From Lineus longissimus (Eukaryota > Nemertea > Pilidiophora > Heteronemertea > Lineidae): a stretch of 64,000 bases of DNA. The notes beneath the pieces were generated by a model. That model ran no database searches. It saw nothing but the letters and a program-made list of their open reading frames with translations, and was not told where the DNA came from. The stretch is from the NCBI RefSeq assembly GCF_910592395.1, contig NC_088310.1:13711501-13775500 (forward strand), in the 5' to 3' direction. Made by a program: the position numbers and the translations under genes. This document shows, in pieces, positions 23,551 to 35,457 of the stretch (positions are counted from its first letter, which is position 1; each line of letters starts with the position of its first letter).

Positions 23551-24440
23551 AACAGGGGCAACACAAAGCATGGCATATGCCCATGACTGTGTGCGTGTGA
23601 TTAATAGGGAATTGTGGGTGGGTGTTTGCTGTACAAGAAAATTAGAGATTACGAAAGGAAGAGTCGTTGTGATTGAAATTTTTTGAGTCGGCCTCTGGTG
23701 ACAACCGATGTTACACAAAGAGTTGTAATGGAACAGCGAAGGCATTTGCGAGTTATTAAGCTGAAATGAAATTGAAGATGGCTGCCATAGAAACTGCTTC
23801 CTCCGGAAAATGTAGGCAAGGATTATGGAAAGGAAACATCCGGCAGTGACTGACAATGAACCAGAGAATCTTTTTGAATCTAACGACCATGGCGTTTGTT
23901 AGTTATCGAGCAGAAACGAAATTAAAGATGGCTGCTGTAGCAGCACAGGTGCCATGTTTGAGAAGTGATGACACTGATTTTCGAAAGGAACTTTCCCCTA
24001 CATACTTCTAGTGAACTGCAAAAAATTGGGGTCTATCGCCCAAAGCATCTCTGTTATTGAATTGAAACGGACTCAATATGGCTGCCGTGGCAGCCATGTT
24101 TGAGAATTGACGATTGCGATTTTTGAAAGGAACCTTCCCCCAATGACTTCCAAGGAACTCTGAAATATTTGCATCAATCACTGAAGGAGTCTGTTAGTTA
24201 TGGACCAGAAATGAAATTCAAAATGGCTTCCTTGAAAAGGGACGATGCCGATTTCTAGAAGGAACCTTCCCCTAATGACTTCCAATGAACCGTGAAAAAA
24301 ATGGCGGTCAACCAAAGCATTTTTAAGTTATCAAGCAGAGCTGGAAGTCAAGATGGTGGCCATATTGAATATTGGACCACGCCGATTCTCGGAAGAAATC
24401 TTCCCCTATTCACTTCAAATTTGCCGCCGATAATAATAAT
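23551..24440 (+). repeat. E-family start and tandem modules (AAAGGAACCTTCC)
   Basis: It begins with an E-type left end (GCATGGCATATGCCCATG at about 23568) directly after the A element. At least four diverged units of about 150-175 bp follow, each with AAGATGGCTGCC and GAAAGGAACCTTCCCC landmarks. No coding frame is conserved. Related modules occur at 26930-27250 and 49080-49760. Confidence 0.6.
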
Positions 24441-25489
24441 GCCCGATTTTTGACAGTAAGGTATCAATTTCTATTCTGAAACATCTGAAATTAAATAACG
24501 AATAATGTGGCTTTAACGCTTTTGAGATACTTCCAAATTTTGCACCAACCCAAGCGGTTATGGGCTGAATTCAAAGCTAGTCTTCATTGGTGCATAGTGC
24601 ACTGTAATATGCGGTTCATTCTAAACAAGTTTTTCCTTGAAATTTCATGCGGGAATGGTTTGGTTGACTTGGCTGGCGAATCCCTATCAAGGAAAGCCCT
24701 CCCAAAATGCATCTTGTGTATCGTTTAGGTTCTTATTTTCAAGATATTTTGTCACAACATTTTTTGCTCAGTTGTGAGTTGCACCATTTTGCTGGCTTCA
24801 TGTTCTTCTGAGAATAACATTCATTGCATTGCATTGGCGTACTTTTAAAAGAAATATCCAATTGCATTTAACTTTTATAACAAGACATAAGCTATTCTGA
24901 CCATTCCATTACATTATTCAAATACTCAATGACATTTTTAATCACTCTTACTTTCAGATAAACATGACAGTGGACATTCCATTTCATTAGTGGTTTATTT
25001 CAACTGTTACAAATGGGTTTTGACATGTCTCAAGAAATGCTGCTTAGTGATGCGTGATCAAAGCAATGTCATCCAGGTGTCATTGGAAAGCACATGTCTC
25101 CAACTCTATGGAAAATTCAATGTATGTGATCCCTGTATAGTCATATACAAATGCATAGGGTTTAAAATAGGGCGTGTATTTTCAACAAAAGAATATTCAA
25201 TTCAAAAATTACAACGCAACATTGTGAGAAATGTATCTATTTCAATGTGAATTCGGAAGTTTTTCTGGCCAAAAGAGAAATCAGTATTAGAAAAACAACA
25301 AAACAATAATCGATATCAAATCCTGGAAGGATATAAACCATGCAATGATAGAGTTTTCGGTGGAACTTTAGCCATGATTCAACCCATGCAGGAACTGGCA
25401 GCGGACGCCATCCAGCCCCTCTCTAATTAAAGAAACAGATAATGATATTGTGGCTTAGATCTGGCTACTTGATATAGTTGGGCACATAC
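24441..25489. other. FANCM intron, no gene recognised
   Basis: The sequence is AT-rich. I saw no repeat family shared with the rest of the window and no convincing exon. Confidence 0.5.
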
Positions 25490-25621
25490 CGATAAACTCT
25501 CAGGTGGGTTCTGTCTAAAAGCATCTCTGTTCTTCAGGAGGGCAAACTTGGACAGGCTTTCAGGGTCTTTGTTGTAGAGTACTCGCATCCTGATCAAACG
25601 ATCAACAACCATTTTCAAAAT
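25490..25621 (-). CDS. FANCM: FANCM exon: end of lobe 1 and insert start
   Basis: This 132-nt exon of 44 codons has acceptor GTGCCTTTACAG (ending at 25622) and donor TCG|GTATGT at 25489. It encodes VVDRLIRMRVLYNKD and LKNRDAFRQNPPESL, which line up with the FANCM segment between the SHERxVxK motif and the LYHGYELL motif. It is in phase 0 at both ends, joining exactly with 49951 upstream and 20164 downstream. The intron upstream of it is about 24.3 kb and contains the piggyBac and most of the nested elements. Confidence 0.9.
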
Positions 25622-25691
25622 CTGTAAAGGCACCACAGTTTGTATTACAATTCATGACTTTGACATGACAATATAGATGATAAATATAAGT

Positions 25692-27620
25692 AACAAGAAA
25701 AGGGCAAAGGGCCATGCTGCTCACCGTACAGATATTTGGTGGTTAGGAATTCATTATGGTTAAGAAACATGCTACATGTATAGTATATAGGTCAAACCAA
25801 AGTCGGTATGACATGTGATATATCGTTATTGGAATACCTACCATAAAAATATCATCGAAATCAAGTCACTAATAAGAGACTTATTGCACTTTTTACCTTT
25901 TTAGTTTTGGTCTCCTGGTGGTCAGGTCAAGAATCAGATCATATTGAAATTCGATGTCTGAGGTTACATGACCCAGGGAGTCATGTGTACCAGATCTCTA
26001 GTTCACAGCTTTAGCGGTGAACAAACATGCTATAGTTACACTCAAATGGCCAATTTACACAATTTGACCTCTGTGACCTAGAAAATTTGCTCAAATCAAA
26101 AACCTGTAGGATATGTGATGTATCCTTCTTAGGACTACGTACCATAAAAATGTTATCGAAATCGAGTCACTCAGAGAGATATCACACTCTTTAGGTTTCC
26201 ACATCTGGCCCCCTGGTTGCCAAGTGAAGAATCAGATCGGACTGAAATTTGGTGTCAGAGGTGACATGACATAGGGAGTCATGTGAACCAAATTTCAAGT
26301 TCATAGTTTATGTGGTTAAGAAACATGTTATAGTTACACTTAAACAGCCAATTTATGCAATTTGACCTCTGTGACCTTGAAAATAAGATCAAATCAAAAA
26401 CCCGTAGGATATGTGATGTATCCTTGCATGGAGTACCTACCATAAAAATATCATCGAAAACAAGTCTCTAATAAGCATGATATTGCACTTATTACCTTTT
26501 TTGTTTTGGCCCCCTGGTGGCCAAGTCAAGAATTAGATCAGACCAAAATTCGGTGTTAGAGATTATATGATGTAGGGAGTCATGTGTACCAAATTTCAAG
26601 TTAATAGATTTTGCGGTTAAGAAATGTGCCATTGTTGAACTCAAACGGCCAATTTACGCCATGTGATGTATCCTTGCTAGAAGAACCTACAATAAAAATT
26701 TTATCACAAGAGCAACACAGGGCGTGGCATATGCCACCGTGAGCACATTGAGTTGGTGTATTAGGAAAGTAAAGTGTTTTTCAGGCAACCCCGGGCAGCT
26801 GGTGTCATAGATTCATAGATGACTGGGTTAAGTTGACATCGTGAAAGAGTTGTAGGTCTGTAATGCCCGCTGTACACGTTATCTTTTTCTATTACTAAAA
26901 TTCTGTAACGAATTGGCGGGGGCATAAAAATGAATTTGATCAGAAAAGTGGTTCTCCTCGCAATTGATGGAAACCGATTTCAAGCACGCCGCCCTGGTGG
27001 TCATATTGACAATCGGAACAAGCCAGTTTTCGAAAGGAACCTTCTTCCAGTCACCCCCAACGTACATACCAAAAATGAATTTGATCGGACAAACAGTTCT
27101 CGTCGAAATTGACGGAAACCAATTTCAAGCACGCCGCCCTGGAGTCCATAATGACACTCAGAACGAGCCCGTTTTCGAAAGGAACCTTCCTTTAGTAAAG
27201 GTCAACCCACGAAAAAAGTTTCGTGGTTATCGCTTAAAGCGTTCTCCTTAAAATAAGCGGAAACGAAAAGTTTACAGACGCCTGACGCCTCACGGCTGAC
27301 GGACAAATCGGTAAAACATAATGCCTCCGCAATGCTTTACGCATTGGCGGGGGCATAAAAAACGAGTCACTCATAAGTGAGATATCACACTTTTTAGGTT
27401 TTCACTTTTGGCCCCCTGGTGGCCAAGTCAAGAAACAGATCGGACCGAAATTCATTGCCAGAGGTCACCTGACCTGCAGGATCCACGGTACAAAGTTCAT
27501 AGTTCAAGTTCATAGTTCTAGTGATTGAGAAATGTGCCACGGTTTTTGAAACAGGATACAGACAACGATGATGAGGACGACAGACACAGCGGTGTTGTAT
27601 AGACTCCCCTATGATGAGCC
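25692..27620 (+). mobile_element. A-family element interrupted by an E-family element
   Basis: The left end is AAGGGCAAAGGGCCATGCTGCTCACC. Several modules of about 280-300 bp follow (TTTGACCTCTGTGACC, GGATATGTGATGTATCCTT, CCCCTGGTGGCCAAGTCAAG). At about 26702 it is cut by the E element and resumes at 27360 (ACGAGTCACTCATAAG). It ends near 27620 at CCCCTATGATGAGCC. A second A-type left end, TGGTCGAGGGACCATGTGCT, follows at about 27627. Confidence 0.7.
26702..27359 (+). mobile_element. E-family element
   Basis: The left end carries a perfect palindrome GTGGCATATGCCAC (26724-26737) followed by CGTGAGCAC. The right end is a stem ATGCCTCCGCAATG..CATTGGCGGGGGCAT (27321-27355) then AAAA. Internal modules have AAACCGATTTCAAGCACGCC and GAAAGGAACCTTC. 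Another right-end-like GGCGGGGGCATAAAA lies inside at about 26915-26929. Both insertion junctions into the A element are clear by comparison with other A copies. Confidence 0.7.
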
Positions 27621-27653
27621 AATGAATTGGTCGAGGGACCATGTGCTCACCTC

Positions 27654-28380
27654 GGGTACTGTTAGCGCATGTCATTTGCAGTTTTGATTCCATTGAATGA
27701 TATTATTCTTCTCCACTCAATCACCCCTAGCGAATGAATGTCGCAAAAAGCCACGGACACGCTGCCTCTCCTCGGAGATAAAGATCTGATATGTGTTGGA
27801 AAACCAACAACGTACAGGAAAAGTGGAAAAAATACCTTTAAAATTGCGTTCCATAAAACTAAATAAGGTGCATCTTGCAGCTAGTTCAATTCTACAGACG
27901 GTAGGCCTACTCAAAACAATTTAGATAAGATAATTACGGATTTCCAGGTAGAGCGCGAACAACATTGATGTTGAAATTTTTTCATACTGATTCGACATTT
28001 GCAAAACAGCCATGCATTTATTTTCTCGTAAAATGTATGCAGAGGCTGCTCCTTAATCATAATTACCAGACGGAAGTATTTTCATTTCGATACAATGCCA
28101 GTAAATATCTTAATTATTCAATTATCGAATGATTTCCCATGTTTGGCATATTCCTACATAGGCCTGTGACACTGCTTGAGGACATGCCATGTATTGTCTG
28201 AGGTGTTAGATGCGGCTCGTCGGAATAATCATTATCCAGGGTGTCAATAGCACAAGAGAAAATTACTGATACAATCTAAATATAGCATTTTCATTACAAA
28301 GTTGACTGAATTTCAGGGTTATTGAAGAGTGTACATATCACATGGGATCTGGTGACATCTGTTCAACAGTTAAGGAGTAC
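27654..28380. other. Intron, unclassified
   Basis: The stretch follows a lone A-type left end. It contains a 65-codon minus-strand frame at 27717-27914 with no recognisable domain. No gene was called. Confidence 0.45.
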
Positions 28381-28880
28381 TAGGACTTTGTTGGATTTTC
28401 AAGATAGTGGCCTGGCGGCCATATTTGTCATGGGATTAGACTGAAAATTAGGGATAATGATAAGAGTACATAGATACATAATCACATGAAATTTGGTTGT
28501 TATTACATCATTAGTTTCAGAGAAATAGGACTTTATTTAATTTTCAAGATGGTCGCCTGGCGACCATATTGGTTGATAGATTTGACTAAAAATGTTGGAT
28601 GTTGTGACGAGTTCATAGATAGATAATCACCTGTAATTTGGTTGCAATCCAATACTGATAATAGGAGTTCGTTGAATTTTCAAGATGGCAGCCTGGCGGC
28701 CACATTTGTCATCGGAGTAGATTGAAAATTAGGGATATTGTTGAGGGTACCAAGATACATAATCACATGAAATTTGCTTGCAACCCGATCATCAGTTTAG
28801 AGAAATAGGATTTTGTTTAATTTTCAAGATGGCCACCAGGTGGCCAAATTTTTTGGGTAGAATAAAGGGTCCCTACATAC
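28381..28880. repeat. Tandem array of about 140-bp units
   Basis: Four units start at about 28392, 28536, 28671 and 28819, with the shared landmark TTTTCAAGATGGC.GCCTGGCGGCCA and a following AATCACATGAAATTTGGTTG. Spacings are about 144, 135 and 148 bp. Two related units lie at 41110-41300. Confidence 0.75.
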
Positions 28881-31800
28881 ATGCCCTAACAAGTTTAGAG
28901 CCTTCTACCTCAAATAGAAACAAACATGCCACCTATCGGTGATTTAGCAAGCTTTGACCTCTGTGACCTTGAAAAGTAGGTCAAATCAACAACAAGAGGC
29001 CCAAGGGCCTGGCGCTCAGCTGGATGACCTAATAACATAGGACTGAGGGTATACTATAAAGTAGTAAATATCGGCTTTGTACTACTGTTTGAAGGTCAAG
29101 AGAACACGTTATACCACTAAAATTTCCAATGCAGAGCTGCCAGCTGGATGAAATATGATTGAACTAATCAGCCATGGTATGTAAATATTACAGGAGGCAA
29201 CGGAAGATATCCCTAGTTCAGTATGTTGTATCAGTAGCTTTACAGAAAAAAAGTGTCAGAGAGGATGAGACTTCTCCATGGACAACTGTGGTATGTCCAG
29301 GCTGGGTTGTACAGCACAAGGATACAAAATGCTGTCTGTAATTGAGAGGTATCCTGATTTAACAGAGGTCAAAATAAATAGAAATTACCAGTTTGGGACT
29401 AGCACCACTTTCTTTTTTTTTTAATAAGGTAGAGATTACAGGAGTCAACAAAATTAATTTTATTGAGAGAAATTGACTTGTTCTGCAGGTGATTGGAATT
29501 TACAATACAAAGGGTCGTTTTTCATGACATTGTGCTCTACTGCGTATTCCTAGTCATAGTGAGCCGATCTGGAACCAATCTATCCTTGGCGCAGACAGGT
29601 TCAAATTGGCTATATCTTGAATAGATCGAATTGCGATGAAAATCTAATGCAATAAAGGAGCAATATCGAAGAGACAAATTAATCAAACCAATTGTCCACA
29701 GACTCGGACCCTGAAATGGCACGATGTATGCGCGCATATAAAAGTATATCAATTGGTCCCATAGAGATGATGAGGCAATGTCAATATGCCTTGTTCCTTA
29801 GTCAGCAATATGCCCTTTTTTATACGGAGAAGAAGGAGAACCCAGATAGGCCTTCACATGTCGGCTTCCAAATGGCTCGAACCAACTGTACTATCACTAC
29901 TATAACTTTAAAATGCGTGCTCCTCCTAGTCCTACATGTAGCAATGTCTCAGCCAAAAAGGCAAAGTGAGCAGCTCCTTGGTAAGGCCATGTCAGGTTCC
30001 GCGCGCCTCTTCAGATACATCAAGTATTGAAAGCTGTGGTGAGCTGAGCACATAAAAGACCATGGTCACCTTAATTTGAAAATCCCTTCATAATCAAGTG
30101 CTACCTCTGACTAAAACAGCACAATAGACCACCAATTTGATCCAGCTCCTAACTGCGGGAAAACCCAAGTCCAGCAACCAAAAGTACCAAAAATACATTT
30201 TTGTTTACATTTGAACTGCACACATGCGTTTGTTTACAATTTCATTTCCCGCGAAATCTCGAAAATCAGGTGACCTGCAATCGTGGATTGAAAATAACAT
30301 TAACCTCGGTTCAGCAGGTCAGCAGGTATACCGGCTGTTACAATCATCCCCCTACAGCCAGCCGTTCAAAAGGTAATGTTATTCACCCCACAGGGAGTGC
30401 AAGTAATTGATTAAGCCCCTGCATAACTTAACAGCAATGGCTTGGCTTCTGTGAGTGGTAAGGAGAACTGACAGTTTTTTTATGGGAGTAACATTATTGT
30501 GTTGCTTAAAACGTCTACTTTTTACTCATGTAAGAATCGTAGTACTAATAATAACTTTCAACTTATTTTCCAGTTATGATAACACAACACGCATCTTCAT
30601 GATCATGATCTTTCTCAAACTAACTGAATGACCTAATCGCCTTGGACGCACAACCTAACCACATATCAATCCGCCCCGACGATCGACACATCCATTCGAT
30701 TCGATAACCCTCGATAAAGTTTGATAAATAAACTAGAACTGAGATTTCACAGGAGCACCTGTGAATTCATGACTCCAGGGTTGTTTTGAGGGCGATATTG
30801 TAAGAGTTGGTCTTGAGTATGGGGACGTGAAGGTCCGTGTGAGGCACCTGGGGAGAGAAGACTAGTTGAACGATGGGATCATGGAGGTAATAATTATTTA
30901 TACCTCCATGATGGGATCTGACACGGACACTACTATTGATCTCATTATATGAATACCATTTAATACAAAAAAGTGAAAACAGACCATATCATATTCCTTG
31001 GCATAAATTAAAATAGGAGTGCGGGAACAATGTTTTTTAGCAGGAGGAAAGCGAGAACATTTTGCGCCGTCGTATTCCGATTTGGCTGGTTGGTGGTGAA
31101 ATCTGCTTTTAATTTTGCAAATTAACATATTCGTTTTCTAGAACTAAGGTTGTCTGAATTAAAGATGCTTTCCCAATGCTTGAATGGTCTGGCGACATTG
31201 CCAGGAAAACGTGACGTCATTTTGGCCATTCTTCTTACCGCACGCCCTCTCTCTCCGTAAAAGTACCTGACATGGTGTGAAGTGGGAGGGCGCACAATGG
31301 GAACCACACTGCCGCGATGTTAATAGTTTCTATTTATAGAATTCAGCGGCAGAGATTTTAGGCACGGAAAAAGTGGATTAACTCGGCTAATCTCAATGGA
31401 TTTTACCCAGGAATGTTTTCAAGGCGAGAGAAACATCTGATTTAAGTACTGCGCTTATTAGATTTCATGTTCAGGCCGAAGATTGGCCTAAACGTGGACG
31501 AAAAGAGTGCATTATCGAGTGTTGGAGAGGTCACGTGATTGGACGAGAAACCTGAACAAAGTTTTCGTGCTTTTAGCTGTCAACATCAATGGCTATAATA
31601 TACTCCTGCAGAATAGTAGAATTAATAGAACTAATTTCCGAAGTTTCCAATAGTTTGAACACAAATCAGAAAATCACCCATCAGCTGGACTCAGATCTGC
31701 ATAAATTACGATAAATAATGAGGTCGTCGCTTCAATTTCGCAAAGAAAGTTGACTCCATTCGAGGGTTGTTTTGACCAAATTCTGTTGAACTCATCGTTA

Positions 31801-31929
31801 TGAGGGCATTTGAACACATTCTCGTTGACCTTTTCTATAAACGTGTGAAGTTTCGTACCAAAATACGTTTCCGTAAAGGCTTAAAAAAGAAAATTTGTCA
31901 CTTACAAAATCATCGCTCCGGTAGAAATA

Positions 31930-32934
31930 ATGAAATGGCCAGGGCCATTGTGCTCACCTCATGTGGAGGAAAGATGGATAAAGAGCATGGTATTGTGTCA
32001 TGTAGTGTTAGGTTTGATGTAGGTCCAAGCAATTACAATTTCCCCAAAATGGCCAATTTACAGTACATTCGACCTCTGTGACCTTGAAAAGTAGGTCAAA
32101 TCAAAGAAGACCCGGGTGACACATTGAATGGTTGTTAGAATTAGATGTACCTATGATATAAAATTGGTGCCAATCGGGCAAGTCATTACTAGGAATAATG
32201 GCATTTTGATGAATTTAGGATTTGGCCCTCTCCCTGGAGGCCAAACGGCAAATCAGATCGCACCAAACTTCGGTACCTGAGATCACCTGACCAAGGGGTA
32301 CATGTGTACTTAATTTGTGATCAATAGTCATTGCAGTTAAGAAACGTGCCATAGTTACGGCCTGACGGCGAATTTACGTCATTTGACCTCTGTGACCTTG
32401 ACAAGAAGGTCAAATTGAAAAACTGTGTGACATATACTGTATGGTGGTTAGATGTACCCATGATATCAAATTGGTGGCAATCGGGCAAGAAGTTAAGGAA
32501 TAATCACATTTTTAAGGTTTTTGGATTTTGCCCCCTGGTGGTCAAGTGGTGAATCATATTGGACCAAACTTTGGTCCCTAAGATCACCTGACTAAGGGGT
32601 AAATGTGTACCAAATTTGGTATCAATAGTCATTGCAGTTTAGAAACGTGCCATCGTTACATCCTAACGGCCAATTTACACCATTTGACCTCTGTGACCTT
32701 GAAAAGGAGGTCAAATCAAAAACCCGGAGGATATATGATGCACCTTTGCTAGAAGTACCTACCATATTTTTTTCAAAATTTCCCGACTACTATTAAGGGA
32801 GATATTGCACATTTTCACTTTTAACGTTTGGCCCCCCTTAGTCTCCAAGGTGTCATTACATAAGGGTACATGTGTACCAAGTTTCAACTCAATAGCTCTA
32901 ACAGTTACGAAACGTGCCCTGCTAACGGACGACG

Positions 32935-33011
<77 letters not shown>

Positions 33012-33066
33012 ACGACGGACGCCACGGTATGGGATAAGCTCACCTCTGCTAAGAGGTGAGCTAAAA
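31930..33066 (+). mobile_element. A-family element, complete copy
   Basis: The left end is ATGGCCAGGGCCATTGTGCT. Three modules with TTTGACCTCTGTGACCTTGA follow, then a (GAC)n tract (about 32931-33020), then a perfect stem CTCACCTCT..AGAGGTGAG with GCTAAAAA. A nearly identical copy is at 53641-54727. This is the best reference copy of the family in the window. Confidence 0.85.
32931..33020. repeat. (GAC)n microsatellite of an A element
   Basis: An almost pure (GAC) tract with GGAC interruptions at both ends. Equivalent shorter tracts sit in the same place in other A elements (42305-42375, 54660-54695, 23470-23510). The poly-arginine frames it produces are artefacts. Confidence 0.95.
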
Positions 33067-33504
33067 AGGTCACCGCCATTTTCTTGATGATAGTACTCCA
33101 GGTAACCTAGGCGGGAAATTTAAAGCGGGGTCATCCGGGGTCAAACAACAGTTTTGCTCACTACCGCCAACTGGTGATATAAATCGACACTAATCTATTT
33201 TATATGAAAACTTCTATATCATGAAGACCTCTTCAAGTTTATTTCAAGCTTTTATCTGCAGGAATAGAGCGGCAAAAAATGGTTTATTCAATTACGCATT
33301 TTGCCACCTGGGGAGCTGAATGTGAGTCGAATCGCACATTTTCTTTTCTGTAAGCATCCTTTCCTGCGCTGTTAACATACAAAACCATATTTGAAGTGCC
33401 GCAGTTCTATGGTTACAAAATGCCCAACATGGCTGGATGGAAGGACGGACACCAATCGAATAGCTATTTGACTAGCTCCGCTGACTTTGTCAGCTGAGCT
33501 AAAA

Positions 33505-34890
33505 AAAACTTATGATATGTGATTAATCCTTGCTAGGAGTACCACCAAAATAATTTCATGATAATCTGACCAAGATAACAGGAGGTCCTATTGCATGTTT
33601 TATGTTTTTGCATAATAACGTGGCCAAACCAAGAATAAGTTTGGAAGGAATTTTGTTGAGAATCGCCCCACGGTCCAAGGGTAATTGTTTCAGCCATACA
33701 TGGCTCGACTGGACACCCTGTACATCAAGTACATGTACATTTACATTACCATCATTATCACTGCCGGAAATTCCATCTTGATGATGGGATTTCCGGCAGT
33801 GATACCCATCACTTTCAGCTTCAAAGTCACTATATCCAGAATCAATATCAGCCATAAACTCATCCACCACCTCATCTACCATCATCAACGACGCCATTAT
33901 CAGCTGTTCATGAAAACAAAGAAAATTCGCCAAAAAAAGCACCAAATTACCCTCTAAATCATGGCAGATCAACAAGCTATGAATAGAAGAAGTATGCCGC
34001 AGGATGACGTCATTTGCATAGATGGCAGCGTCAGTCAGGAACCGGGCGCGATCACGCCGGCGCCCGCGAACACCCGTGAACGCCCGTGAAAAAAAATTGT
34101 TGGAGGGATGTGATGACGCTGGTGAACCATTTTACTGGCGCACTTTGATAGCCCCCGTCAATCATATTCTTGCCAGCGTGAATCACGCCTGTGATCAATC
34201 TCGAAACACGCCAATCATGTTTATTCAGCCATTAAACCGAAAGTTAACGAAAAGTACCAAGTCATCTCCGGGAACTGCCGAAAACCATGCACGTAAACTC
34301 CCAAGGGCAATCTACTACGTAGCCTAATACCATTAGGCCCCGCATGGTGGCCCTGAGGCGGCCGATGCCGTGGGCCTAATTCTAAACGATCGTATTTTTG
34401 TAATCCTTGACCAGAATTAAGTCAGAAAAGAGTACTCAGCTTCTGCTTGATTGTATAAATTTTTATTTCTTTATTTGTTGGATAGTTGTAGTACTTCCTT
34501 GATGCAAAAATACTGTATTTTTTGTGTTTAGCACTGCAATAAAGTTAAAGGTTCTTCACAATAGTCTTTTTTGCCCTTGTTTATATTATTTTTTTACCAT
34601 GACCACGGGAGTGAATGAACCCCTCTGCGGGAGTGAATCACCCTCCTGGGATGCAACTGAGAAGTGATTTTAAATTAGCTTCAGTAGCATTTTCATTGGA
34701 GTGATTGGTAGCTCCTGTAGTAAAATCTCCTGACTGACACTAGGATGGCATTAGAAATTCCCTACTTGCCCGGATTCCCCGATCTGGTGTGAAATTTGAA
34801 TCGTATAAAATTGGCTCGTCTGGAGTCGAGCTTCAGCCATAACAGTAGTTTTACGTGGCTTGACTGGAGTCGACCGTAGGATTCAAAGGG
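33505..34890. other. Unclassified stretch with hairpins and a possible polyadenylation signal
   Basis: It contains a minus-strand frame (33975-33556) whose middle is acidic (MADIDSGYSDFEAESDG) but without a known domain. It also holds the hairpin at 33757-33803, a second imperfect hairpin at 34334-34379 (TTAGGCCC..GGGCCTAA) and an AATAAAG at about 34538. I could not assign a gene. Confidence 0.4.
33757..33803. repeat. 21-bp hairpin with 5-nt loop
   Basis: ATCACTGCCGGAAATTCCAT at 33757 is the reverse complement of the segment ending at 33803, with one mismatch and a loop TTGAT. Confidence 0.85.
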
Positions 34891-35457
34891 TTATGGTCGA
34901 TCATATCAATCAATGATGCGTATTTGAAGATCACACAGTGAAGGTTTCTTGATATATGACCAACATGCAGTTTTATGACCTGACCTACTTACATCTGAAA
35001 AGTAGGTCACATTGACCTGAGTTATGTACAAATGCCCAATAGGTGTCTTCATAACATATTTGAACAATAAGGGATGAAACGTGCCACCTACGCTGAAATT
35101 TTAGAGTTTGACCTCTGTGACCATCAAAAGTAGGTCAAATCAAAACCTGTATATTATGTCATGTAGTCTCACCAGAAGTATTAACACTAATGACTGTAAT
35201 TATTTCATGGTTCTAGCTATCATCAGCGTTCATGAGATATTGACAAAATATGGTTTTCAAAGATGGTCACCTGGAGCCCAGAAAGTAGGTCAAATTGCGA
35301 TGATTTTTTGTGTGTCATGTGATGTTGTCATAAGACATCCACACACCAAGTTTCAACTTTCTAGACTCAACAGTGAGCAAACGTGCCACCATTGTGGATG
35401 GAAGACGGATGATTGACAAGAGGTGACCACATAAGCTCAACAAGGTGAGCTAAAAAC
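34891..35457 (+). mobile_element. A-family element, right portion
   Basis: The modules match 15000-15360 and 23030-23460 (AATGATGC.TATTTGAAGATCAC, GCCCAATAGGTGTCT, TTTGACCTCTGTGACC). The end is AAGCTCAACAAGGTGAGCTAAAAA. No left palindrome was found next to it. Confidence 0.6.

Larger units (their letters stand above)
28993..33504 (+). mobile_element. B-family element with a nested A element
   Basis: The left end is CAAGAGGCCCAAGGGCCT then GGCGCTCAGCTG. The right end is the stem TAGCTCCGCTGA..TCAGCTGAGCTA and A-rich DNA at about 33470-33504. The body matches the copy at 5986-8224. At about 31930 it is interrupted by an A element and continues at about 33067; the join GGTAGAAAT..GTCACYGCCATTTTC is seen uninterrupted near 7745-7770. 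Confidence 0.8.

Noticed and set aside
32759-33079. Poly-arginine and poly-glutamine-like open frames over the GAC repeat (also at 42140-42433)
   Set aside because: They arise from the (GAC)n microsatellite of A elements and contain repeat-module sequence on both sides.
28993-33504. Direct repetition across several loci as a possible CRISPR or satellite array
   Set aside because: Copies are kilobases apart with element ends and nested insertions, so they are dispersed transposons.
34321-34390. GC-rich hairpin (TTAGGCCC..GGGCCTAA) as a structured RNA gene
   Set aside because: Only an imperfect stem, with no recognisable tRNA, snRNA or snoRNA elements.
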